From Actinomycetes bacterium (GTDB taxonomy: Bacteria > Actinomycetota > Actinomycetes > S36-B12 > UBA10799): a stretch of 49,902 nt of DNA. Within the stretch, counting starts at the first letter, position 1. Each line of letters opens with the position of its first letter. The translations under genes were made by a program, and so were the position numbers. The stretch is taken from NCBI GenBank assembly GCA_029779995.1, contig JAKOZM010000085.1:1-49902 (forward strand), written 5' to 3'. Positions 1 through 9,200 of this stretch are shown here, in pieces. Below the pieces are notes generated by a model. It did no database searches and was not told the origin of the DNA. It worked only from the letters and a program-made list of their open reading frames with translations.

Positions 1-212
1 CAGAGCATCGCGCAGGCGATCTCCGGCGGGCACGGGTCCACGACCACCCCGTCGGGGTCGGCACCAGCCTCACTCTCTTGGTACACCTGATGGAAGGCCA
101 CCAGTTGCCGGGCGTGGAAGAACCCGATCATCGCCTCCGCGGCTTTCGCGACCTCGAGCGGGTCACCGTCGGGCAGCATCGCCTCCCACGCCGCAACCAT
201 CGAACTATCCAT
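1..212 (-). CDS. DUF222 (13E12 family) protein, N-terminal part, cut by window edge
   Basis: Seventy codons read leftwards from an ATG at 212 (a second in-frame ATG is at 200) to the window edge. The translation starts MDSSMVAAWEAMLPDGD and continues with HARQLVAFHQVYQ, the helical pattern seen at the start of DUF222 domains of 13E12-type HNH endonuclease proteins. No HNH part is visible because the gene runs off the window. The start is preceded by GGTTGGGGT. It is probably a paralogue of the complete DUF222-HNH gene at 19838-21049, although the first residues differ. Recognition is by pattern only; the frame is open and free of stops. Confidence 0.6.
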   Translation of the reverse strand, partial: MDSSMVAAWEAMLPDGDPLEVAKAAEAMIGFFHARQLVAFHQVYQESEAGADPDGVVVDPCPPEIACAML

Positions 213-383
213 ACCCCAACCATAGAACAGAGGTACGACAAAACAAGCCGCCCAACAAGAACTGTGGACGGACGGATAACCCACACCCGGGCGATGAGCA
301 CCGCGCGGAGATCGACCAGCGGCGTCGCGAACGTCAAAGCCCACACTCACCGGCACGGGCGTAGCACGTCTGCCCGCTCGACC

Positions 384-1820
384 TCAGCGGTCGCTGGGCC
401 AGTCCTCCAACGTGTCGAGGTACATCTGGCGCACCTCGGTGATGCGCTCGTCGAGGTTCTCCTTGGTCCAGTCGTCGGTGGGCACGGGGGGGAGCACGGC
501 CACATCCACGGTGCCCGCGTGGATGACCATGGAATGCGCCGCCATGATCTCCCCGCAGTTGCGCATGACGATCGGCACGACCGGGACACCCGCCTGCATG
601 GCGATGTGGAACGGGCCCTTCTTGAAGGGCAGCAACCGCGGCGTCGGGGAACGGGTGCCCTCGGGCGCGATCGCGATCGACCGGCCGTTCTTCAGCGCCT
701 CCACCGCCGGTTCCAGACCCTTGCGGGCCGCCTCGGTGTTGGACCGGTCGATGTAGGCCACGTCGGCCAGGTACCCGATCGGGCCGAAGAAGGGGTCCTT
801 CTCCAGGGACTTCTTGGCGACTCCGGTGAAGTCCTTGCGCAGCAGCGCGGCGAGGACGAAGACGTCGAGCTGGCTCTGGTGGTTGAACAGGAAGACAGCT
901 GGGCGCGTCTCCCAGACGTTCTCCTCCCCCACGATGTTCAGGCTGACCCCCGCCGCGGCCAGCGCTAGCTCCGAACCTGCGCTCGCCGCCAGGTTGGCAC
1001 CCAGCGAACGGCTGCGGTTCAGGACGGCCAGCCCGGTGGCCGCGGCCACGGAACCGACAAACAGGCCCATGGCCGCGGCACTGCGACCGACGTCCAGCAG
1101 TGACGTGCTCGGGGGAGCCTTGAACCGCGACGCCGGCCAGCCGCGCTCTTTGGCGATGAAGCGCAACTCATCGTCGGGGTTGAGGGCGACGGGGTGGCCC
1201 ACCGATTCCAACAGCGGCAGGTCCTCGGGCCCGTTGGAATAGGCGAAGGACAGGTTCAGATCGATCTCATGCTCATCGGCGTACTCCACGACGCCGTCGG
1301 CCTTCGCCTGACCCCAGCGAATGGGTCCAGCCAGGCGGCCGGTGATACGGCCATCGTCCACCTCGATCTCGGTGCAGATGATGTCCTCCACGCCCAGGTC
1401 CTCGGCGGTCGCCTGCACCTGTGCGCGGGTGGCCGAGGATGCGATGGCGACGCTGTGCCCCTTGCGAAGGTGGGCCTCGATGAGCAGTCGGGAGTCCGGG
1501 TAGATCATGCCGGCGATCTTGCGCGCGAAGATGTTGCGGGCCCAGGAGTCCAGCTCGTCGGCCTCCTTGCCGGCCTGGGCCTGGACCCCGATCCGCATCA
1601 TCTCGGAGACGTCGTGGCCGCGCCGCTCGATGTTGACCGCCTCGCGGACGCTGGTGACGACCTCATTGACGCTGATGTCCCCGCGCCGCAGCCGGTACTT
1701 GAAGAAGGCGGCGGCCGAGTAACCGTCGATCAGGGTGCCGTCGAAGTCGAAGAAGGCCCCAATGTGCGGGCCCTCCTCCGAGCTGTCGACCTGCTCCAGC
1801 AACCACTCGATGTCAGCCAC
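384..1820 (-). CDS. plsC: HAD-IB phosphatase / 1-acylglycerol-3-phosphate acyltransferase fusion
   Basis: A 478-residue two-domain protein. Residues 21-230 form a HAD-IB (SerB-like) hydrolase with the nucleophile motif DFDGTL at 25-30 and the late motif SNGPEDLP near 195. A hydrophobic stretch at about 241-265 leads into a PlsC acyltransferase domain with NHQSQLD (H314 and D319 of the HX4D motif) and PEGTRS near 386. The acyltransferase half should convert lysophosphatidate to phosphatidate at the membrane; the phosphatase substrate is unknown. The same fusion next to plsB is known in mycobacteria (Rv2483c/Rv2482c). GTG at 1820 is chosen over an upstream start because GAGGAG lies just before it and the open frame above it overlaps plsB. 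It overlaps plsB by 8 bp, so the two are co-translated. Confidence 0.88.
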   Translation of the reverse strand: MADIEWLLEQVDSSEEGPHIGAFFDFDGTLIDGYSAAAFFKYRLRRGDISVNEVVTSVREAVNIERRGHDVSEMMRIGVQAQAGKEADELDSWARNIFARKIAGMIYPDSRLLIEAHLRKGHSVAIASSATRAQVQATAEDLGVEDIICTEIEVDDGRITGRLAGPIRWGQAKADGVVEYADEHEIDLNLSFAYSNGPEDLPLLESVGHPVALNPDDELRFIAKERGWPASRFKAPPSTSLLDVGRSAAAMGLFVGSVAAATGLAVLNRSRSLGANLAASAGSELALAAAGVSLNIVGEENVWETRPAVFLFNHQSQLDVFVLAALLRKDFTGVAKKSLEKDPFFGPIGYLADVAYIDRSNTEAARKGLEPAVEALKNGRSIAIAPEGTRSPTPRLLPFKKGPFHIAMQAGVPVVPIVMRNCGEIMAAHSMVIHAGTVDVAVLPPVPTDDWTKENLDERITEVRQMYLDTLEDWPSDR

Positions 1821-3618
1821 GGTTGTCTCCTCGCTGGGCGCGTTCGATGAGCACTGGCTGGCCCATGGCCCCGGCAATCACCCGCAGGTCATCCACTCTG
1901 CGCACCGCGGTGCGCAGCTCCTCCGCGAAGGTTCGGCGACGGGCGCTCAGATCCGGGCCGGCCTCGATGAGCTTCTGGTTCTTCGCGTACTGGAACACGT
2001 TGACGAAGTAGTCCTTGGAGATGGACTCCGGGGTGTGCAATGTCCGCTGCAGCCAGCGCTGCTTGGCCAGCGCCAAGGAGGTCGCGACGATCGTCTTCTG
2101 CTCCACGGGGGCGTCGCCAGCTTTGGCCAGCTCGTCGGCGAAGACGCTGTAGGCCTCCAGGAACGGGCCGATCACCCGATGGGCGAGGACCAGCTTGAGC
2201 TTGATCGCATCCTCCAGGACCTGCTTCGGGGTGAAGCTCTGTTGCTCCCAGCCGGGCCACATCAAGTTGTATTCGGCGGCCATCTGAGCACCGAATTCTT
2301 TGGTCGATGGGAAGAAGAAGTCGAACTTCAAGATGTCCTTGAGCCGCAGCGCGTACTCCCAGGCGGCCGTCTTCACATCGGGCGCGTTGTCCTCAGCCGC
2401 TTGCAGGATCGCCAGTTCAGCGATCGCCCGGTTGATGAAGAAGTGGATCACTGTGTTGCGGTAGAAGGCCGCCTCGTGCTGGTGATCCAGACTCACGTAG
2501 AAGACCCGCTCGGTCGGGCCGTCGAACTGTGTGACGACCCCCTCCTGCACCAGATTGCGCAGGGTGTCGCGCAGGGGTCCCTGGTCCTCGAGGTTCACGT
2601 TCTGGGTCATGGGCAGATTGCGCGCTCGGATGTAGTCCAGCAGCGGCGCCAGGATCGCCCTGCCCTCCTCAACCGTGATCGCACGGTCGCCGTTGTCCAG
2701 CACGGCGAAGGTGAGCATCGAACTCGGCGTGACCGGGGTGACGGCATTGATGCGGTTGGCTGTCTCGAAAGCGACCTTCGGGACGGCCAGCCGCGGTCGC
2801 AGATGGCCCTCGGCGTCCTCGGTCAGTTTCAGGGCATCCCCCAAGCTCAACGGCTCCCCGAACCGCAGGTATGCCTGCCCCAGGCGGCGGGACTGGGAGC
2901 GGGCGAAGTTGTACAGCCAGGACAGCGACTCGGCCTTCTTGGTGCCACCGGCCTCCTCGGCGCTGATCGCGCTGACCTCGTGCTGTTGGTCGTAGATCAC
3001 GGAGGTGGGGATGATGTGGACATCGTTCTCGGGGTGCTCGGCGAAGGCGTCGATGACGTAACTGAGGATCCCGTACCGCGGCGGGCGCAGTTTGCCGGTG
3101 CGGGTGCGGCCGCCCTCGATGTACCACTCGAGGTTGTGTTTCTTCTGCATCAGGTAGGACAGGTACGCCTTGAGGACGGCCCGGTACACGTGGTCTTCGC
3201 GGAATTCCCGGCGGATGAAGACGATGCCGTTGCGCCTGCCGATCTCCGACATCGGCCACAGCGCCAGGTTCGACCCGCCGAGGGTGTTGTTCGGTGGGAA
3301 CCCGTACTGGTCCAGCGCGTATCGCAGGACGAGCGGGTCGAGGTACGAACGGTGGTTGGGCAGGAAGATGAGGCCACTGGTCGTGTTGAGGTCGCGCAGC
3401 GCGGCGACCTCGCTGGGGATGTAATCGACCTTGTAGGCGCGGGCCATCCAGCGTGAGAACTTGTCCCAGGCGTCGACGGTCTTCCCGCCTGGGATGGCAG
3501 CCATCTCCTTGAGGCACCCGTATGCCTCCTCGCTGAGCTTCGAGACGGGGCGGCCGGTCTCTTCAGAGAGCCGTGCCAGGGTGCGGTGAAAGTCAGGGGT
3601 GTCGAGGATGCGTTCCAC
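1813..3618 (-). CDS. plsB: Glycerol-3-phosphate 1-O-acyltransferase
   Basis: A 601-residue PlsB/GPAT family protein, expected to acylate sn-glycerol 3-phosphate at position 1 as the first step of phospholipid synthesis. Acyltransferase motif I is NHRSYLD (residues 88-94, H89/D94), motif II includes GIVFIRR, and motif III is EGGRTRTG at 168-175. The length is shorter than the E. coli enzyme and closer to mycobacterial PlsB2. The GTG start at 3618 follows a TAACGT hexamer (3630-3625, minus strand) by 6 nt, which suggests a leaderless mRNA. It leads a two-gene operon with the plsC fusion, so both acylation steps are made together. Confidence 0.88.
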   Translation of the reverse strand: MERILDTPDFHRTLARLSEETGRPVSKLSEEAYGCLKEMAAIPGGKTVDAWDKFSRWMARAYKVDYIPSEVAALRDLNTTSGLIFLPNHRSYLDPLVLRYALDQYGFPPNNTLGGSNLALWPMSEIGRRNGIVFIRREFREDHVYRAVLKAYLSYLMQKKHNLEWYIEGGRTRTGKLRPPRYGILSYVIDAFAEHPENDVHIIPTSVIYDQQHEVSAISAEEAGGTKKAESLSWLYNFARSQSRRLGQAYLRFGEPLSLGDALKLTEDAEGHLRPRLAVPKVAFETANRINAVTPVTPSSMLTFAVLDNGDRAITVEEGRAILAPLLDYIRARNLPMTQNVNLEDQGPLRDTLRNLVQEGVVTQFDGPTERVFYVSLDHQHEAAFYRNTVIHFFINRAIAELAILQAAEDNAPDVKTAAWEYALRLKDILKFDFFFPSTKEFGAQMAAEYNLMWPGWEQQSFTPKQVLEDAIKLKLVLAHRVIGPFLEAYSVFADELAKAGDAPVEQKTIVATSLALAKQRWLQRTLHTPESISKDYFVNVFQYAKNQKLIEAGPDLSARRRTFAEELRTAVRRVDDLRVIAGAMGQPVLIERAQRGDNRG

Positions 3619-3677
3619 GTGGCGACGTTAGCCCTGTTTCCACATAGGTCGCTACCTCGCCCGCGAGATGTTGGCTG

Positions 3678-4316
3678 CTAGATGACGATGACGTAGATGG
3701 CCACCGCGTGGCACAGGGCCGCCACGATCGTCAAGGCGTGGAAGACCTCGTGGTAGCCAAAGGTGTTGGGATAGGGGTCAGGCGTACGCGTTGCGAACAC
3801 GATCGCACCCACCGTATAGAGCACCCCGCCGACGACGAGCAGGACATTGGCGTACATCGGCGCCGAGCTGGCGAGGTCCGGGAGAACGGTCAGGGCCACC
3901 CAGCCGAGGGTGATGTACAGCGGAACGAACAACCAGCGCGGGGCCGTATGCCAGGTGAGGCGGGTGACGACGCCGGCCAGTGCACCGCCCCAGACCGCGG
4001 CGAGCACGATCCAGGACTTCGACCCCTCCAGGACCAGTAGTGCGATCGGCGTGTAGCTACCGGCGATGAAGACGAAGATCATGGAGTGATCCACGCGTTG
4101 CCACCAGGCTTTGACCGCTGGACGCCACCTGCCCCGGTGATACGTGGCGCTGACGGCGAACAGCGCCGTGAGCGTAACGGCCCAGACCCCGCTTCCGACG
4201 CGGGCCCGCGCCTCGTTGGCCAGTACCAGTGCGACGACTCCGATGACGGCGGCGACCGGTGCGGCCCAGGTGTGCAGGACCCCGCGCATGCGGGGGACGG
4301 GGACAGCGGTGCTCAC
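3678..4316 (-). CDS. trhA: Hemolysin III (TrhA/YqfA, PAQR superfamily) membrane protein
   Basis: A 212-residue protein with about seven membrane segments. Family motifs seen are SATYHRG after helix 2, RVDHSMIFVFIAGSYTP in the middle, and GYHEVFHALTIVAALCHAVA near the C-terminus. The His and Asp residues are those that bind metal in the PAQR superfamily. Bacterial members are inner-membrane proteins linked to membrane fluidity or energetics; the hemolysin name is historical. The GTG start at 4316 has TACGGT 6 nt upstream on the minus strand (4328-4323), compatible with a leaderless transcript. It is separated from plsB by 59 bp and may follow the same lipid theme. Confidence 0.87.
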   Translation of the reverse strand: MSTAVPVPRMRGVLHTWAAPVAAVIGVVALVLANEARARVGSGVWAVTLTALFAVSATYHRGRWRPAVKAWWQRVDHSMIFVFIAGSYTPIALLVLEGSKSWIVLAAVWGGALAGVVTRLTWHTAPRWLFVPLYITLGWVALTVLPDLASSAPMYANVLLVVGGVLYTVGAIVFATRTPDPYPNTFGYHEVFHALTIVAALCHAVAIYVIVI

Positions 4317-4367
4317 TGGACCACCGTACGCAGTGGTGGCGGATTGCGGTAGGGCAGTTGAGAAGCA

Positions 4368-4925
4368 TCACATTGCGGCCTGCGCCGGTATGATCCCGAA
4401 TGCTCGTGCGGCCTGGTCCGCGGCTGCTGGCCCGGCGACGATCCGCACGAGGAGAAGCCCGTCCAATTGCGCCAAGAGTGCCATCGCCTGATCCCGGCGC
4501 TGGTCCGGATCCGCGACGTCAACGCGCGGCTCCAGCCACGTCAGCCATTGATCGAGTAGGACAGGGGCCAACTCATCGAAGGGCGACCGATGGACAGCGG
4601 CCTGACCGATGATCTCGAAGAAGATCGCGATCAATGGGTCTGCCTGAGGTTGAGCCAGCACTGGCCACGAACGCTGCAGGAGGTCGTGTGCGGGAAGCGG
4701 ACGGTCACCGAAAGCCGTTACCAGCAGGTCCTGCAACTCCCGCCCAAGATCGTCCAGAACCGCACCCATGAGGTCCGACTTGCTCGGGAAGTAGTACACG
4801 ACTGTGCGGTCGTTGGTTCCCACAATCCGCGCGACGCGCCCGAAACTCAGCGCACCGAGGCCCTCGGCGCGCGCCAGGGCGACCGCTGCCGCAAGCATGT
4901 CTTCGCGCTTGTGCAGGTATCCCAC
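4368..4925 (-). CDS. TetR family transcriptional regulator, divergent from small membrane protein
   Basis: A 185-residue regulator. The N-terminal 50 residues carry a TetR helix-turn-helix (LSFGRVARIVGTNDRTVVYYF), followed by an all-helical ligand/dimer domain. It is transcribed away from the membrane gene at 4994, and a perfect inverted repeat (TGTAGT-4-ACTACA, 4963-4978) lies between them, so it probably represses that gene and perhaps itself. The GTG start at 4925 is preceded at 7 nt by TACGCT (4938-4933, minus strand), again leaderless-like. The ligand cannot be told from sequence. Confidence 0.85.
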   Translation of the reverse strand: MGYLHKREDMLAAAVALARAEGLGALSFGRVARIVGTNDRTVVYYFPSKSDLMGAVLDDLGRELQDLLVTAFGDRPLPAHDLLQRSWPVLAQPQADPLIAIFFEIIGQAAVHRSPFDELAPVLLDQWLTWLEPRVDVADPDQRRDQAMALLAQLDGLLLVRIVAGPAAADQAARAFGIIPAQAAM

Positions 4926-4962
4926 GCGGCAAAGCGTAGCGACAACTTCAATTTGGCATTAA

Positions 4963-4978
4963 TGTAGTGGCAACTACA
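4963..4978. promoter_or_regulatory. Palindromic operator inside promoter of the small membrane protein gene
   Basis: TGTAGT-GGCA-ACTACA is a perfect 6-bp inverted repeat. On the + strand it overlaps a good promoter: TTGGCA at 4953-4958, a 16-nt spacer and TACAAT at 4975-4980. A repressor bound here would block the -10. The neighbouring TetR protein is the obvious candidate. Confidence 0.6.
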
Positions 4979-4993
4979 ATCTGGAGGTTGGTC

Positions 4994-5395
4994 ATGAAGT
5001 CGGGATTCGCTTGGGGTTATGGCGTCGGCGTGGTTGTCGCCGTTGTATTCGCAGTGATCATCAGCCTCATTCCTTCGGCGATGTTCACCGATCCGGCCGG
5101 CTACGCGGTCCTTCTTCTCATCGCGGTCGTCGCGGCCCCGCCGACGGTCTGGATGCTGCAGTGGGTCGCGCATGGCCGCGGCGTTGACCCGACGTCAACC
5201 GTGGTTGGCGGTATGACAGGCGCCTTGACCTTTGACGGCCTCGCTCTGTCGTACTGGCCGGGTCTGTACGGCCAGACCGGGGAGGCACTCACTGCCGTCG
5301 CGACCATGCTGTTGGTTGCCTTCGCCGGCATCGGCATTGCCGCGCACTTGATGCGGGCCTTGCAGCCTGCGCCACTTGACCCTTCACAAAGTTGA
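4994..5395 (+). CDS. Small integral membrane protein, putative TetR target
   Basis: A 133-residue protein with four predicted membrane helices (about residues 7-27, 37-57, 70-90 and 105-125) and almost no soluble part. ATG at 4994 is chosen because GGAGG (4982-4986) sits at the right distance; the frame extends further upstream only into the operator. It resembles small DUF5367-type membrane proteins, but I am not certain of the family. Its divergent arrangement with a TetR gene and the operator on its promoter suggest inducible expression, for example in response to a small molecule. Confidence 0.65.
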   Translation: MKSGFAWGYGVGVVVAVVFAVIISLIPSAMFTDPAGYAVLLLIAVVAAPPTVWMLQWVAHGRGVDPTSTVVGGMTGALTFDGLALSYWPGLYGQTGEALTAVATMLLVAFAGIGIAAHLMRALQPAPLDPSQS

Positions 5396-5414
5396 CACTA
5401 GCGTCAAGTTTGTG
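5376..5414 (+). promoter_or_regulatory. Leaderless promoter with 30-bp palindromic operator (copy 1)
   Basis: The -35 TTGACC (5376-5381), a 17-nt spacer and the -10 TAGCGT (5399-5404) end 7 nt before the GTG at 5412, so transcription should begin at or next to the start codon. A 30-bp inverted repeat (5385-5414, core TTGACACTAGCGTCAA, only two mismatched pairs) covers the spacer, -10 and start site. The arrangement is reproduced base for base at 9958-9996. Confidence 0.75.
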
Positions 5415-7274
5415 AAGATCCTCGTCGCCAATCGTGGAGAGATTGCCTGCCGGGTGTTCCGGACCGCACGCGCCCTCGGGCACACGTCCGCCGCCGTGTT
5501 CACTGCTGCCGACGCTGGCGCTCTGCATACGCGTAGCGCGGACGTCGCGGTCGCGATCGGCAGTTACCTCGACGGCCCGGAACTCATCGCCGCCGCACAC
5601 CGGGTGGGTGCGCACGCGATTCATCCCGGTTACGGCTTCCTCAGCGAGAACCCCGACTTCGCGTCGGCCGTCACCGATGCGGGCCTGCTGTGGATCGGTC
5701 CGACGCCGGCCAGCATCCGGGCGATGGCCCTGAAGGTGGAGGCGAAGACGCTGGCCGAAAAGGCCGGCGTACCGCTGCTCACATCGGGCACCGATCGCTT
5801 CCCTGTGCTGGTCAAGGCGTCCGCCGGAGGCGGCGGAAAGGGCATGCGGCGAGTCGATGACCCCGCCGACCTCGAGGAGGCCGTCGCCGCCGCGAAACGG
5901 GAGGCGGCCAGTGCTTTCGGCGACGACACGGTTTTCATCGAGCGGTATCTCGAGCATGCCCGGCACGTCGAGGTGCAGGTGTTCGGTGACACCCACGGCA
6001 ACGTTGTGCACTTGTTTGAGCGCGAGTGCAGCATTCAGCGCCGCCACCAGAAAGTCGTGGAGGAGAGCCCGAGTCCAGGCATCACGTCAGATCTGCGCGA
6101 CCAGATGACCTCTGCCGCCGTGAGCTTGGCCCGAGAGATCGGCTACGTGGGTGCCGGGACGGTGGAGTTCATGGTCGCCGGTGACGAGTTCTTCTTCTTG
6201 GAGATGAACACCCGGTTGCAGGTGGAACACCCGGTCACTGAGGCGATCACCGGCGTGGACCTCGTCGAGTGGCAGATCAGGGTTGCATTGGGTGAGATCC
6301 TGCCCGTCAGCCAGGACGAGATCGTGCGCAACGGTCACGCGATAGAGGTGCGGCTGTACGCCGAGGACCCCGCCAACGGGTACCTGCCCAACACCGGGAC
6401 GCTGCGGGAGTTCGACCTGCGCCCGGCCGCCGGTATCCGCGTGGACACCGGGTTTGTGGCCGGTGACACGGTGACCGCGAGCTACGACCCGATGCTGGCC
6501 AAAGTGATCGCGCACGGGCCCACGCGTGAGACGACGGCCCGCTGCTTGGCCGAATACTTGCGGGGCGCCGGGATCGAGGGCGTGATCACGAACAAGGAAA
6601 GTCTGGCCGCGGTACTCACCGAACCGGACTTCCTGCGCGGCTTGACCACCACCGACTACTTGGACACACACCCGCAGACACTGCAACCGCCATCCGACAC
6701 GACCCGGCACGCGCTGGCCGTGCTGCGCAGCCTTGACCATGACTCCCCCGTCGCCCCGGCGGGCTGGCGCAATGTCCCCGCGGTTCCTGAGTGGCGCAGC
6801 CTTCGGGTGGCGGGGCAGCCGATCACCCTGCGCTGGACCCGGTCTCGGGAAGGTCTGCATGTGCAGACGGTGACCGGAGACCCCCTGCTGGGCGAAGGCA
6901 CCGATATCGGGCTGGTCCGCCTGGACCATGGTGTGGAGATCGACGGCATCTTCACAGCGGTCGAGGTCGGATCGGGTACGGTGCGCGTCGGCGGGCGCAC
7001 GCTGTCCTATGAGCTGCTGCCGCGCTTCGACGAGAGTGCCCATCAGTCGGATGCGGGAGGTCCCACCACGCCGGTTCCGGGGACCGTCACCGATGTGCGG
7101 GTGGCCCCGGGAGACACTGTGACTGCCGGTCAGATCCTGGTCGTCCTGGAGGCGATGAAAATGGAGCACACGATCACTGCGGACACCGACGGTGTGGTCG
7201 CAGCGGTGCACGTGCGGGCCGGGCAAGCCGTCGACGCCCACCATGTGGTGGTCACCCTGGAGGAGTCCTCGTGA
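5412..7274 (+). CDS. Acyl-CoA carboxylase alpha subunit (biotin carboxylase + biotin carrier)
   Basis: A 620-residue fused subunit. The N-terminal 450 residues are a biotin carboxylase with KILVANRGEIACRV at the start, HPGYGFLSEN, the glycine-rich ATP loop KASAGGGGKGMR and FLEMNTRLQVEHPVTE. The C-terminal 75 residues are a biotinyl domain with EAMKMEH, whose Lys583 should carry biotin. The AtuA-like, dehydrogenase and hydratase neighbours suggest the methylcrotonyl/geranyl-CoA carboxylase branch rather than acetyl-CoA carboxylase. No carboxyltransferase (beta) subunit is encoded nearby, so the partner must lie elsewhere. GTG at 5412 is chosen because it matches the family N-terminus and the promoter ends 7 nt upstream. 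Confidence 0.87.
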   Translation: MKILVANRGEIACRVFRTARALGHTSAAVFTAADAGALHTRSADVAVAIGSYLDGPELIAAAHRVGAHAIHPGYGFLSENPDFASAVTDAGLLWIGPTPASIRAMALKVEAKTLAEKAGVPLLTSGTDRFPVLVKASAGGGGKGMRRVDDPADLEEAVAAAKREAASAFGDDTVFIERYLEHARHVEVQVFGDTHGNVVHLFERECSIQRRHQKVVEESPSPGITSDLRDQMTSAAVSLAREIGYVGAGTVEFMVAGDEFFFLEMNTRLQVEHPVTEAITGVDLVEWQIRVALGEILPVSQDEIVRNGHAIEVRLYAEDPANGYLPNTGTLREFDLRPAAGIRVDTGFVAGDTVTASYDPMLAKVIAHGPTRETTARCLAEYLRGAGIEGVITNKESLAAVLTEPDFLRGLTTTDYLDTHPQTLQPPSDTTRHALAVLRSLDHDSPVAPAGWRNVPAVPEWRSLRVAGQPITLRWTRSREGLHVQTVTGDPLLGEGTDIGLVRLDHGVEIDGIFTAVEVGSGTVRVGGRTLSYELLPRFDESAHQSDAGGPTTPVPGTVTDVRVAPGDTVTAGQILVVLEAMKMEHTITADTDGVVAAVHVRAGQAVDAHHVVVTLEESS

Positions 7275-9187
7275 AACGCCCAGTCCGTATCGCCAACTGC
7301 TCGGGGTTCTTCGGGGACCGGCTGGCCGCCGCCCAGGAGATGGTCGAGGGTGGCCCCATCGACGTGTTGACCGGAGACTGGCTGGCCGAGCTGACCATGC
7401 TGCTGCTGGCGCGGCAGAAGATGAAGCACGGCACCGGCTACGCGCGCACCTTCTTGCAGCAGATGGAGGTCGTGCTCCCCACATGTCTGGACCGCGGCAT
7501 CAAGGTCGTGTCGAACGCCGGCGGCCTGGACCCGCAGGCGCTCGCGCAGGCGATCCGGGACCTCGGGACGGGCGCGAAGGTGGCGACCGTTATCGGCGAC
7601 GATCTGCTGCCGCGCTTCGCTGAACTGGGCCCGTGGGACAACCTCGACACTGACGAGACCTTCCAGTCGCACCCGCTGAGCGCCAACGCCTACGTCGGCG
7701 CGCGCGGCATCGTCGCGGCGTTGAATGCTGGCGCGGACGTCGTGGTCACGGGCCGGGTAACCGACGCCGCGGTGGTCATCGGACCGGCGGCCTGGTGGCA
7801 TGGCTGGAACTTGGACTCCCCCGCCGATCTGGACGCCGCCGCCGGTGCGCTGGTTGCCGGGCATGTCATCGAATGCGGGGCCCAGGCCTGCGGTGGCAAC
7901 TATCCCTTCTTCCGGGAGGTTCCGGGTCTGGAGCACGTGGGCTTCCCGATCGCCGAGATCGCCGCTGACGGCACCTGTGTCATCACCAAACATCCCGGCA
8001 CCGGCGGCCTGGTCTCACCGGGCACCGTGACCGCGCAGTTGCTGTACGAAGTCGGCGATGAGCACTACCTGAACCCCGATGTGACGGCTCGGTTCGACAC
8101 CATCGATATCGACCAGGTGGGCAAGGACCGCGTGCGGCTGTCCAAGATCCGCGGCGAGAGCGCACCCGAGACACTCAAGGTGGGCATCAACTACCTCGGC
8201 GGCTTCCGCAATTCCATGACCTTGGTGCTCACCGGGGCAGAGACCGCAGAGAAGGCCGACATCGCGATCCGCACGATCTGCGGGGTGGGCCTGGCCGAGG
8301 CGAAGGTGCTCAGCCCCATGGAGTTGGGCCAGCGCAGTCGGCTCGGTGTGCGCGAGATGAGCGTGTCCTACATTCCACCGGCCAGCGACGATCCCCGCGA
8401 TGTCTCGGCCGCGCAGGGCCGGCTGACGATCACTGTGAAGGACGACGACCCGAAGAAGGTTGGCAAGGCGTTCACCCGGCCGGCCGTGGAGTCCGCGTTG
8501 GCGACGTATCCAGGGATGTTCCCGACAGCACCGCCGTCGGAGGGGGCACCCTACGGGGTGTACTGGCCGACGACCGTCCCGGCAAGGGAGGTGCCGCTCA
8601 CCGTGGCGGTTGACGGTGAAGAGGTCGCCGTCGTGGCGTCGGGGCTCGCGGTGCCGGCCGCCCCCATCGCTGGTGTGAAGGCCGTGCCGACCGATGTCAT
8701 CATCAACGGCCCGTTCCATCGCCGTCGGCTGGGGACGTTCGTGGGTGCGCGTTCGGGGGACAAGGGAGGCAATGCCAACGTGGGCTTCTGGGTTCGACAC
8801 CCGGCGGAGGACATGGCGGTCGCGCTGGCCTGGATGGAGGTCGACGCACTCAGCGCTCCAGAGGTGGACGCCGAGCACGACACCGAACAGGTGTGGACCC
8901 AGGATGTGGATCTGGATGTGGATACCGAGGCGCTGGACCTCGCCGATTCCCGCTACGCCTGGCTGTGCGAGTTCCTCACCCGTGAGCGGCTTGCCGAGAT
9001 GCTGCCGGAGGCGGCCACGCTGCCAGTCGAGGTGCACTACTTCCCTTCGCTGCGGGCCATCAACGTGGTGATCAAAGGCTTGCTCGGCCGGGGGGTGTCC
9101 GAGACGACCCGCAGCGACCCGCAGGCCAAGGGTCTGGCCGAGCAGTTGCGTGCTGTGTGGGTGGACGTTCCAGAGGATTTGTTGTGA
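7271..9187 (+). CDS. AtuA-like (DUF1446) protein of acyclic terpene/leucine-type catabolism
   Basis: A 638-residue protein. The first 450 residues match the DUF1446/AtuA pattern: RIANCSGFFGDRLAAA at the start, the early GDWLAELTM segment and VVVTGRVTDAAVVIGPA. The C-terminal part, with GARSGDKGGNANVGFWVRHP, is the AtuA-like ferredoxin-fold domain often fused or adjacent. The biochemical activity of AtuA is not established; its genes travel with geranyl-CoA-type carboxylases. GTG at 7271 overlaps the carboxylase stop (GTGA), so the two are translationally coupled, pointing to a shared pathway. Confidence 0.8.
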   Translation: MKRPVRIANCSGFFGDRLAAAQEMVEGGPIDVLTGDWLAELTMLLLARQKMKHGTGYARTFLQQMEVVLPTCLDRGIKVVSNAGGLDPQALAQAIRDLGTGAKVATVIGDDLLPRFAELGPWDNLDTDETFQSHPLSANAYVGARGIVAALNAGADVVVTGRVTDAAVVIGPAAWWHGWNLDSPADLDAAAGALVAGHVIECGAQACGGNYPFFREVPGLEHVGFPIAEIAADGTCVITKHPGTGGLVSPGTVTAQLLYEVGDEHYLNPDVTARFDTIDIDQVGKDRVRLSKIRGESAPETLKVGINYLGGFRNSMTLVLTGAETAEKADIAIRTICGVGLAEAKVLSPMELGQRSRLGVREMSVSYIPPASDDPRDVSAAQGRLTITVKDDDPKKVGKAFTRPAVESALATYPGMFPTAPPSEGAPYGVYWPTTVPAREVPLTVAVDGEEVAVVASGLAVPAAPIAGVKAVPTDVIINGPFHRRRLGTFVGARSGDKGGNANVGFWVRHPAEDMAVALAWMEVDALSAPEVDAEHDTEQVWTQDVDLDVDTEALDLADSRYAWLCEFLTRERLAEMLPEAATLPVEVHYFPSLRAINVVIKGLLGRGVSETTRSDPQAKGLAEQLRAVWVDVPEDLL

Positions 9188-9200
9188 AGCGATCGAGTCG

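Noticed and set aside
1735..3456. Long + strand frame (573 codons) opposite plsB
   Set aside because: It is antisense to a gene with full acyltransferase motifs; its protein has no recognisable pattern and is a codon-bias shadow. Long antisense frames at 6087-7484, 8015-9307 and 39077-40663 were dropped for the same reason.
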